Positions 1 through 9,279 of a stretch of DNA of 64,000 bases are shown here, piece after piece. Position 1 is the first letter of the stretch. The number at the start of each line of letters is the position of its first letter. The stretch covers positions 74,003,429 to 74,067,428 of the forward strand of contig NC_133931.1 of assembly GCF_031877795.1 (NCBI RefSeq). The letters are read 5' to 3'. The DNA comes from Strix aluco (lineage: Eukaryota; Chordata; Aves; Strigiformes; Strigidae). Position numbers and translations under genes: made by a program. The notes under the pieces were generated by a model. That model searched no databases. It saw only the letters and a list, made by a program, of their open reading frames with translations, and was not told the DNA's origin.

Positions 1-3000
1 CCTATTTTGGAAGTTATTCAACTTTGAAAGAGGTTGAACAAGATATACTTGTCAATTAAAAGTACATTTGCAGAAGACTATACATAGGAAGAATACGTGC
101 ATGTGTAATTCCCCAGAAGGTCTAAACACTAATATTTAAAGAAACTTGTAAGATGAAACGAAACAATAGAGAAGTCTGTGCATCAATATCCCAATTTGGC
201 AGCATAATTGCTATGGTCTATTTGTTGACTCTTCAGGATATTTCAATGATGTTTCATAGTTGCAGTAGGAAAGCTGTTTGATTATGATTTCAGACATTTG
301 CTGACATGGGGGCTGAATATCATCTACAATTCTAGCTCAGCTGGGCTTAAGTCTTTCAGCTTGTTTTCAGAACACTGAATCTGTTGTTGCACTGAATTGG
401 AAAGAGTTTGTATTTTAGCACATGAGAGAAAGAATAGTGATTCCAAGATACGTAAGGGTTTTTTTCCTGCACATCAGTTAAATATCTTAATACCTACCTG
501 TTATCTGTCAGCAAAATATGCACGCAGTAATTTAGGAAGAAATTTGTAATTAATTAGGAGGACCTGTGCTGTATGCTAAATGTGAAAAAGAAGGAACTAC
601 CTCAATGTGCAACATTCTGCTTCTAGTTCTACGGTTCATATCCATCACTTGATAAAAAACACTTGGTAAAAAAGACCAGCTTCTTCAGAGGTTTTATTCT
701 GTAACTGACAGAAGTTTTGTCTCCAAATTGTTAATATATTTAATCTAAAAATTAGAAATTAAAGATAACTACAGCTCTAAGTCCTACTTAAATAATGATC
801 TATTTCCCCTGCTGCCTTGTTCAGCATTGCAACTTTGCCACCCTACCCCAGCTGTCTGCTTTTCCTGCTCCCATACTGAATGCCTACTGGGCTCCCAGTT
901 GGCTGTGGACTGGCTATCCCTCCTTTTGCTTTGTCGTTACTGTAATCTCATTACTGACTTTTTAATTTTTGGTTGTCATTTTCTTTGGTCATTGGGTTGT
1001 GTCAGTATAACAATTTTCACTGATCCTCTTGCCACTTCAGATCAATTTCCTTTGGTTCTTTGTTAGTCCCCTAATGTACAGTTTTGCATTTTTGCTTTAA
1101 GTTGTCTTGGCTGATGTGGTTCTTCCTCACTTTAGGCTATTTTTCTGTTCAATATGTTGGTCACTTTTCTAACTTGATATTTGGAGCAGTCCTCTGACTC
1201 TACTTTTACTCTTCTGCACAGATCCCAGCATCTTTCATCATGTCTTATGTTTCTTGTCTTCTATCTCCATTTGTTCATCACTTTTGTGATATTTAGTCAG
1301 TAACAATGCTCAGGTGTTAGAATTGTTTGACTTTGAAACAGGAATACCACAGCTCAATGACATATCTTTGAATACGTCATTAATGAACTGGCTTAAGTAA
1401 ATTGAAGCAGCCCTGTAGAGCTAAGATGAGTTAGCTGCGAAGACACTTCCTGTTTCACTCTCACATTTTTCACTCAAAAGTATGTTTCCTTTGAGAATGG
1501 TGAGGAGTGCCTAAATTTTAATCCTTTCTTTGCTGGTTGAGTAGTACTGTGCAGAATTGAAAGAGCCAGCATTGATTCTGGGTGTCATCGTTTTTAGCGT
1601 GGTGAAGAGGAGTCTTTGCTCTGCTCTCATGACCTGCCACTTCAATTTGAAATTACACCTTTTAAAAATTCATCTGTCCAGTCTCAATCTGTGGCTAGTT
1701 GAAGCCTCCTTCTATTGGTTTGTTGCTGTTTTGTTGGATATTTGACCACATCCTTCCTTTTGTCTTCTCTGCATTGGTTCACTTTTCTGTCCATTTTTAA
1801 GTCTTTAAGTTTAGAAACTCCCTATTCTAAAACATAAGATGTTAACAGAATAGTGAGCATAACATCAAGAACTAGATGACTCTTTTGAATTTAACATCTG
1901 TGGATTGTATTTAAAGTGTGTTCAGGGAGAGAGAAACTAGCAAGATGCCTTACTTTTCACCTGGGTATTTTTCACATACATGTGGACTTCCTTTCTGAAA
2001 TGGTACAAGAGAGTAGAGCAAATGTTGGGAGGGTAAAGAGGTTCTGCACAGATGCTAGCACCTTACAAATGATGCTAAGACATAGCCAGTCTTGGCCAAA
2101 AAAAAGCCCATTTGTTTGCTCTACTTGGTAGCACAGTAAAAGGGTAAAATAATAAAATGTCATGTCATTTTTTTGTTAAATGCCGTAAAACAAGGTAGCA
2201 TCTAGGTGCCACATGTCCTTTCTCACTAATTGCATTTCATTAGCAAACCCATGAGCAGGTTAATACCTTTGCTAATAGCAATCTCACTCATAACGAATAC
2301 TGAGTCTCAAGACTCTGAAGCTGCAACAACTACTCAAGCCCATACAGTAGTCAGCTGCACCACTGAACAGTGCTTTGCACCTGGAAGATTATCCTGCCAT
2401 GAGCACAGCATCAGTCAGTTCAAAAAATGGGTAACAGAAGATGTTAGATCTGTTTTTAGGCAGCATAACTGTGAAACATGCACCAACCGTGTCCATCAAT
2501 ATAAAAACCCAGTTTGGTTTTATTGTTTCTTTCCAACAAAGCTAGTGTTATGTATCAAATTATTTCTGAGCTCTTTGTTTAATCATCTTCATTAACAAAA
2601 TGACTGAGGCAGGTTTGCTGCATGGGTAGTAAGAATAGAAATTAAATGAATATGAATAGATTTAATTTAAGGATTTACAGAGCAAGTATTTGATCAAATG
2701 GTAAAACTGTAATGTTGAGGTTTGCAGTATATGAGCTGAGCAGAAGCATTAACATGTTCCACCCTCCACTGAAAAGATCTAGGTTCAATGTCTAGGGTGC
2801 AATTACACCATTTAATTGCGATTCTTTGAACTTACTGGGTTCTAAAAGCTCAGAAGACAACTGCAGCATAGAGAAAAGATTCTCATTTGTCTTCCTGCTC
2901 TTTGGAAACATCTGAGGCTGTTTCTGGGCTGCACTTGGAATCCATAGAGAGATACCCAAGGTATGTCCATCCCATCACATGTTCTAGTACACAGAGCCAT

Positions 3001-5199
3001 GCCACCCAGCTACAGCTCTATAGCTGTGTTAGTGTAGCACCAAAGCCAAAATAATAACCCTGGGGGTGTAATTAGCTCAATTGCAGTGTGGTAGAGGTAG
3101 AGTTAGAGAGCTGCTGGCTCTGGAGTTATGCGATTTTTCTCTCCCTTTGCTCTGTGTTCACTGCAATCAATAAACTTGCCCCCTTTCTTTTTTTGCTCAA
3201 AGGGAGACTGGTTTGTTGGCCTGTCACGTTTCCCAAGGAGAGCTCTGTATTTGTACCTGTAGGTGGAGCTCCAAACTCATCTTCTAGTATGACAAGAACT
3301 AATGTTAAAGAACAAGCAAACCGAAGAGGAAAACCTTAAAAGAATACTTCTAAATACAATATCCAAATTGTAAAATTTTACAGAAGAAGATGCTTAAAAT
3401 TTTATAACAGAATGCTTTCAGTTTTCGGAATAATGAGAATGGATACCATTTTTATGGTTAAAAAATCATGTTGTTTGTTTCCTTTAGTTGCTCAATCATC
3501 TAGGTGGAAGCAATTTCTTCCTGTTCAGGCACCTTATTTAGCCTTATAAAATTTTAAATCTTACTCAGGAAAAGGTAATAAAAAGAAGATATTTTTCCTT
3601 CTTTTTAATGTCTGCTCTATCTGCTCTATTATGAATGTTTAATGTATTAAACATGAAGCTATGACTCTCTTCCTGATAAAAGGATGTGTCTTGGATCTGC
3701 TTTTGCCTATGAAACTGATCTGATTTTTTTTTTATTATAGATGTAGCAGCCATCAAAGCCTGGATTGGCCCTTGGCATTATAGTCCATCATTCAGCAGGA
3801 AGTAATTTCACAATCACCACTGTCCCGGCAAGCAGTATGAACTATCTTAGGTTTACTGGAGAGATTTGAATTCTGTCATGAGAAGAACTAATACAACCAT
3901 GCTATAGAATGGTTACTGTTAGTTATTCTTATGATTAGCTTAATTATTTCTTTCTGTGGGGACTGGGAGAGTTGCAATGTTGCTATGCTGAGGGAACCGA
4001 ATTTGGGTCATAACATGGGAGTTTTCAGGTGATTCCTCACCTATGTGTGTTGCAGGTGTTCACTGAATGCTTCCATGGCCTTTTTGTTATTGTTTAATCG
4101 AGGAAATAAGAAATCTTTTTTCCTAATGGGTGTTACTGGAAGAACTGTGATTTTTTTGCCCTGCCTGTTTTCCAGTGACATCATTTTTTCCATTCAAATA
4201 TAAAGACACAAATGCTGCAGTTGAAAGAAATCCCCTCTCCATACTGACTTTATCCGTTCTTCTCCAGAAGAGTAATGGTGAAAAGTTGCTGTTAGTGTGC
4301 TTGGAGGAATGGAGGGGAGTAAATCATCACTGGCACTCATGAAGACAGACCAACAGAACACCCCAGTTAAAGATTTGACAGTGTAGATACTGTGCAGAAG
4401 ATATATTATTGGCTCCTTTAATGTACTGTCAGTCCATTTACATGTTATACTATAAAACAATTTCTTTTGGGACAAATGGATTTTTAAGAACAGGCAGAGG
4501 ATGTATTTTTAAGCAATCAGGTTTCATTTTGCAGTGCCTTTTGTTGATATTGTCCATTGACTGAATTACGCTGTCAAAAAAGTGCATTCTTCTCAGGATC
4601 TGTTTTGTTTAATTTCTTACAGGAATGTCCTTGCAGTGTATGGTACTACATTTATCTGGGTTGAAGACTACTTGTGTGTCTGGAATAAAGATTTGTTGGA
4701 AGAAAAGGAAGCTGTCCACTGGGCTTAGCTATGTGGTAAGAAGGGCTAGCTTGAAAATAATAAACTAAAAATAGAAGAAGTATAGTCAAAGTGGTAACAG
4801 AGAGAGATAGGATAAAAGCCAGAATAGCTGCAAATGAAGGGAGAAGAGGAAAAAGACTTAAAGCTCCACGAGTTCTAGGAAGGAAAGTTTGTCTTTTTTT
4901 GCATTGCCTATTTAGATTAGCAAATAAAGTAGATTTTGTTCTGTGATATGTAATTTAGACAATAAACACTAAGAATACTAAGAGAGCCATTAATACTGAT
5001 AATCTTGGTAGATTTTTTTTTTCTGTTTAAAGTGCTAAGCATTTGAATGATAACTGCTAACTGCTGCCTATGAGCCGTTTTTATTTATCAAAACAATAAG
5101 ATTGTTCAATGTTAGTGAAACAGTTTTCATCAGTTAGGAAAGAGTAAAATGGCTGGAATAATTAAAAAAGCTCAACCAACTATTCCTGTTCTGTCACGC
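1..5199. other. Gene-poor unique sequence, left end
   Basis: I recognise no gene or interspersed repeat here. The sequence is AT-rich with many short chance ORFs. Two items are noted but not called as genes. One is an ATG-started 114-codon plus-strand ORF at 2251-2595 with a hydrophobic N-terminus. The other is an acceptor-like site before 4622 (pyrimidine run ending in ACAG), followed by 34 open codons and then a stop. Homopolymer runs are short. Confidence 0.5.
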
Positions 5200-5686
5200 T
5201 GTTACGGGGGCGCTCAAATAAACAACCAACCACCAAAATTTAAAAATTTATTGTCAACACAATTAACTAGCCCTCTGCAAATTACAGGTTCGAATGTCTG
5301 TGAGAGGAGAACAGAACAACTTCCTGGGGTTTAATGACAACCCAAAATGCAGAACAAAGCCCCACTCCCTAGGGTTTAACAACCCAAAACACTCTATCAC
5401 TCACCTGACAAGTGAGGGCTCTCAACCTCGAGGACCTGCTCAGGGCAGCGTCCCGACCCAAGGGGAGAGTCCTCAACCACAGCACACTGCTCCAGGGGAC
5501 AAACTCAAAATGGCTCCCCAGGGGACTCCACTTACATCCAGGCCAAATCTGACCTGTAGGCAACAGCAGCTCCCATTGGCCAAAAGCCCCAACTACCGTG
5601 AAGCCCTGAGAACAAAGGCAATCAGTAACTGCTGCACTTCAGCAGCCAAGAAGCCCTTTTTTCATTGGGAAGGTGCACCTGCCACA
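5200..5686 (-). mobile_element. Solo LTR, family also present at 57586 (inverted copy)
   Basis: Read on the minus strand this begins TGTGGCAGG and ends GTAACA, so it has LTR-type TG...CA ends. It aligns along its whole length with the plus-strand copy at 57586-58163. A polyadenylation signal AATAAA lies at 5252-5247. A strong splice-donor-like CAG|GTGAGT is shared with the other copy. Inside are two units of a roughly 40-48 bp repeat (TTTGGGTTGT...AAACCC), where the other copy has three. No matching target duplication was found: flanks are CACGC and TATGT. No gag, pol or env sequence is adjacent, so it is a solo LTR. Assignment to a named family would need a repeat library. Confidence 0.75.
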
Positions 5687-8044
5687 TATGTCTTGCCTCT
5701 ATATATGAGCTAAAGGTTTAAAGTTTAATCAAAAACCTCTGTGACAGGGTTCAGCCCCTCTCTTGTGGATTAGGGCTTTTTAATAAACTTTCCCAAGTCC
5801 CTGCATCTGTTCTGAAGTCAGGCAAACAGCTTCAGATTGTTTGCAGAAATTGTAGAGTTGCCTGGAGATTGCAGAGATGACTAACAAAATATATGAGGGA
5901 AGGTTAAGAGCTTGAAATATTGAGAGACTGGAAAGATGATTGAGGACATGACTTTTCAAGCAGAGGAAAGGTGGGTAAGATATTGTCAGATGATACAAAA
6001 AAACCCCACTACCCTTGCTAATATTACAGTTTTATTTACAGATGTTCAAAAGAGTGGAACAACCACAATAGAGCCTATAACTCTGCTAGAAACATGACAA
6101 AGAGCTCTTGCTCTTTAAAGTTTTGAAGGGCACTAAGGTTTCCTGAATGTCAATATTACATAAATTGACAGGATAGTGAACAAAACTTAGAATAAAAAAA
6201 AAAAGAGATGCTTATGAAATTAGTGGCTAGCCTGGTTTTGAGAAAAGGAGGGAAAACTTATAGTAAGTGTAGGAGGGAATGACTTTTCCCAACTCACAAG
6301 TGACAGCTTGATCACATAGCTGAAATGCAGTGTGATATTTGTTTTCATGGGTATGCAGACTTGTTACTGACATGATTTTGACATTAAAGAAAAAAAGTGG
6401 CACCCTGGTGCCACTAATGTTTTTGTGGTGTTGTGATTTTTTTGATACTTGATATATATAAAATGCACAGAAATTTGTATTTCATGTTGAATTGACATAG
6501 GCAAAAACTTTCCATGATGTGTGTCTGCCCAAGGCTGTAATTTTAAGGAAGGTTTTGTCCAAAGCAGTTCTGGTACTAGCATGGAGGCTAGGAGTAATGC
6601 TTGCCATCTCAGCTCTGTTTTATTTTCTTTTCCCTTTCTTATCCTGTTTTTGACTTTAAACAGTTCTCTTGTGCCATGCTCCACTTCAGAAGGAAATAAA
6701 AACCAAGGGTCCTTATACTTCTGTGCAGAAGATGCAACAGGGGAAAAAAGGAAGGGAAAAAGGTTAAAAGGGAAGACCCTTTTACCATCTTTGGACCACA
6801 GGTTAGCTGATTCTGTCTTCACTTTCCCCTGGACTAAAGTTCAGGCTACGAAGCATCATGATTGTTGTCAAAAATGCGCTGCCCTCTAGATACAAGATTC
6901 ACCTAGTCTGTCTGCTACATCAAATTCTTAATTTCGGTCTGTATTTTACATTAAAGATATGGATATTAGGGATTTCTGACCTGTGTTAAAATCCTAGAGA
7001 CTGATTAGGCCTGTTCTAATCTCTTCATGTTTATCTGTAGCTTTTCAGGAGGTCTGGAACAGGCAAATAGATCATGCCAGTGTATTTCATGCTGATAATG
7101 CCTGGAAAAAAATGAATGCTCTGGGTGCAAAGCCATGTCAAATCTGTCTTATGGGACTGATGCTAGACTGTTAAAATGCCAATTTTACTCTTCCCCTGCA
7201 GAATGGATGTTTCTGAGGCACTCTGGGGAATGGGTGTATTAATGTATGGATAACTTGTGGGAAAAGAACAGGAGCTTCAGAACTGCCATAAAATCAAAAA
7301 GGGGAAAAAGAAGAAGAAAAAAAAAAAAAGTGGGGAGATCCTTGAAACTAAACATACAAATCAGATGGGGGAAAAAAAAAAGAGATTTATTAAAAACATA
7401 TCAGAGATTTTCCTGCTCTCAAATAAATGTTCCCTTAGTTTCAGAGTATGTAATAGAGTGGTTATAGGAATCTTCATTCTGAATGTATTTGCCCAAAAGA
7501 AGTTATAAATCCCAAGTTTACACAGTATAGCCAGGTTGTCTTTTTCAATTACTTTTTTTGACCAAATTCAACTAAGTGACATGCTGGTTATATTCCTCAG
7601 ACTTACTGTAAGAGTAAGCTTAAAGTGTGTGATTTTGACTGTATAGTATTGATCATGTTGTAGAAACAGAAACTGAAGGGTTTTTTTCCCCTCTCAGTCT
7701 CTAATTATCGAGTATTATAGTTTGTCAGTACTGCCTCTTGAGAAGGTGAGATTCTGTTATTGGCTTGACATGTTTTGAACTGAACACATAACTGTGGTTA
7801 TTGTTTATGTCCATTTGTGTTGTGGTATAGTTCCATGTATACATTCTTAATGTGCTTGGCCTGTAGTAATGCCATGTTGAATAAAAGTCACAATGGTAAC
7901 AGTAAAACAATCAAGGATCTATTTCAAAGTCCATAGAAGTCACCCAAAAGATTCCCATTCAGCACAGCTGTCACTGCATTATGCAACCACAAAATAAATA
8001 CTTGTTAAAATAATTTCCCTTTAGAAGTCCTTATGCTATGATAT
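5687..8044. other. No recognisable gene
   Basis: This is AT-rich sequence without a recognised repeat or gene. Overlapping ORFs on both strands at 6364-6889 (minus 152 codons, plus 122 codons) shadow each other and have no clear splice sites. An A/G-rich stretch at 7295-7385 produces lysine-rich chance ORFs. Confidence 0.45.
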
Positions 8045-8406
8045 TGTGGTGGTTTAGGCCCCGCTGGGACTCGAGACCATGCTGCTGCTCCGCTCCCCCA
8101 CCCTCCGACCGGACAGGGCAGGGAGCAAAATACAAACCCCGGGGTTGAGATAAGGAAAAATTTAATACAACAGTGTAACAACAACAAACTGAACAACAAC
8201 AATAACAATAACAGTAATAACAATGAACAGAACAAGAGATATACCGTATGGATACAGCAGTGAGGGGATTGACCGAACAAAGGCAGTCCCTGCTCTTTCC
8301 CGCGCTTGGGCGCTGGGACCTGACGTCAGCATGGTATTGAATAACCCGGCTAGAGCTTCCCCCCACTGCTGGGGAAACTTAACCCTATCCTAGCTGAACC
8401 AGGACA
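8045..8406 (-). mobile_element. Solo ERV LTR with 5-bp target duplication GATAT
   Basis: This is a 362-bp LTR on the minus strand. Read 5' to 3' it starts TGTCCTGGTT and ends CCACCACA. The host sequence GATAT is repeated exactly at 8040-8044 and 8407-8411, which marks a retroviral-type integration. It belongs to the same family as the two LTRs at 8474-9274 but is clearly diverged from them: the first 60 bases, the ATTAAA polyadenylation region and the last 20 bases align well, while the middle differs. Several overlapping ORFs of about 90-110 codons here are shadows of the LTR's GTT/ATT-rich core and are not genes. Confidence 0.9.
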
Positions 8407-8468
8407 GATATGAATCTATGATTATGAAAAAAATCCTAGAAAACTTAGTATGTATGCAGTTCCTTTAG

Positions 8469-8473
8469 GTAAG
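8469..8473 (+). repeat. Target-site duplication GTAAG (left)
   Basis: GTAAG lies immediately before the outer TG of the left LTR and is repeated exactly at 9275-9279 after the outer CA of the right LTR. The 5-bp length matches the duplication around the neighbouring solo LTR. Confidence 0.85.
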
Positions 8474-8836
8474 TGTCCTGGTTTAACCAGGATAGGGTTA
8501 AGTTTCCCCAGCAGTGGGGGGGAGCTCTAGCCGGGTTATTCAGATACCATGCCGACGTCACATCCTGGCAGGTCACATTTTTTCCTGGCGCGGAGCGCGG
8601 TGCACTCGTGGTTTTGTACATCGTGCTTCAAACTGCTGTATTTGGTAGCTATTTTGCTCTGTTCATTGCTATCACTATTACTGTTATTGTTATTGCTGTT
8701 GTTTGTTGTGTTGCTATTACATTGTTGTATTAAACCTTTCCTTATTTCAGTCTTGGGGCTTTGTATTTCACTCCCTTTGTGGGGGAGGGGCAGCGGCCGC
8801 GTGGTCTCAGACCCCGGCAGGGGCTAAACCACCACA
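8474..8836 (+). repeat. Left LTR arm of the palindrome
   Basis: This is a complete LTR from TGTCCTGG to CCACCACA. It has an ATTAAA polyadenylation signal at 8729-8734 and a GTTATT-rich core upstream of it. There is no convincing TATA box. ORFs of 73-92 codons across it are mirrored on the opposite strand in the right arm and are not genes. The arm joins the tRNA segment through a short overlap (ACT) at 8837-8839. Confidence 0.92.
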
Positions 8837-8837
8837 A

Positions 8838-8907
8838 CTAGCTCAGTCGGTAGAGCATGAGACTCTTAATCCCAGGGTCGTGGGTTCGAGCCCCACGTTG
8901 GGCGCCA
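8838..8907 (+). tRNA. tRNA-Lys(CTT) copy, positions 7-76, 5' acceptor strand missing
   Basis: These 70 bases match the body of vertebrate tRNA-Lys(CTT) from position 7 to the 3' end. The D arm, anticodon loop with CTT at 8865-8867, variable loop and T arm (GGTTCGAGCCC) are intact. The 3' acceptor strand GTTGGGC, discriminator G and terminal CCA (8905-8907) follow. CCA is not genome-encoded in vertebrates, so this is a copy of a mature tRNA, i.e. a retroviral primer, not a duplicated gene. The first six bases of the acceptor stem are replaced by LTR sequence, so a normal acceptor stem cannot form. One anticodon-stem pair is A-C (8860/8872). A-box and B-box promoter motifs remain, so RNA polymerase III transcription is conceivable. 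It is probably not a working tRNA gene. Confidence 0.92.
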
Positions 8908-8911
8908 AAGT
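8890..8911 (-). promoter_or_regulatory. Primer-binding site (tRNA-Lys1,2 type) of the right LTR
   Basis: Read on the minus strand, the right LTR ends in CA, is followed by the 4-base spacer ACTT, and then by TGGCGCCCAACGTGGGGC. This 18-base sequence is the standard primer-binding site for tRNA-Lys(CTT). In a normal provirus the complementarity stops after about 18 bases; here it continues through the rest of the tRNA. Confidence 0.88.
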
Positions 8912-9274
8912 TGTGGTGGTTTAGCCCCTGCCGGGGTCTGAGACCACGCGGCCGCTGCCCCTCCCCCACAAAGGGAGTGAAATACAAAGCCCCAAGACTG
9001 AAATAAGGAAAGGTTTAATACAACAATGTAATAGCAACACAACAAACAACAGCAATAACAATAACAGTAATAGTGATAGCAATGAACAGAGCAAAATAGC
9101 TACCAAATACAGCAGTGAGAAGCACGATGTACAAAACCACGAGTGCACCGCGCTCCGCGCCAGGAAAAAATGTGACCTGCCAGGATGTGACGTCCACATG
9201 GTATCTGAATAACCCGGCTAGAGCTCCCCCCCACTGCTGGGGAAACTTAACCCTATCCTGGTTAAACCAGGACA
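8912..9274 (-). repeat. Right LTR arm of the palindrome (inverted)
   Basis: This is the reverse complement of 8474-8836 with 359 of 363 positions identical by my alignment. It ends CCAGGACA at 9274, directly followed by the duplication GTAAG. At the second variable pair its bases (CTCACTGCTG) agree with the older solo LTR at 8045-8406, suggesting that the left arm carries the change there. Confidence 0.92.
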
Positions 9275-9279
9275 GTAAG
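9275..9279 (+). repeat. Target-site duplication GTAAG (right)
   Basis: This is an exact copy of 8469-8473 and marks the outer edge of the palindromic element. Confidence 0.85.

Larger units (their letters stand above)
8474..9274. mobile_element. Palindromic LTR-tRNA-LTR element
   Basis: This is an 801-bp unit made of a plus-strand LTR (8474-8836), a 75-bp centre (8837-8911) containing a near-complete tRNA-Lys, and the same LTR inverted (8912-9274). Both LTRs are 363 bp and differ at only four positions in two adjacent pairs: near 8552 (CC versus TG) and near 8630 (AA versus TC). Both U5 ends face inward and both U3 ends face outward. One 5-bp duplication, GTAAG, brackets the whole unit, so it integrated as a single DNA molecule. 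There is no internal coding sequence; mobilisation must have used enzymes supplied in trans. The likely origin is aberrant reverse transcription: a tRNA primer still joined to minus-strand LTR DNA was copied nearly to its 5' end, then the product folded back or switched template onto another LTR. That mechanism is inference; the structure is directly visible. Confidence 0.93.

Noticed and set aside
2755-2815. Degenerate tRNA-derived SINE (AGGTTCAATGTC resembles a B box)
   Set aside because: There is no A box at the right distance, no tail and no second copy in the window.
6364-6889. Opposed ORFs of 152 and 122 codons
   Set aside because: They overlap on opposite strands, lack splice context and have no recognisable domain; one or both are shadows.
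8838-8907. A functional nuclear tRNA-Lys gene
   Set aside because: The first six acceptor bases are missing, CCA is encoded, and LTR sequence abuts both ends. No T-run terminator follows.
8005-9199. Several ORFs of 60-111 codons on both strands rich in Leu/Val/Cys
   Set aside because: They lie within the LTR copies, repeat in mirror image in the inverted arms, and come from GTT/ATT-rich LTR sequence. They also start at non-ATG codons in several cases.
8474-9274. Assembly or foldback-read artefact
   Set aside because: It cannot be excluded without reads. However, the arms differ at four bases and a matching 5-bp duplication lies outside both arms, which a simple foldback would not create.
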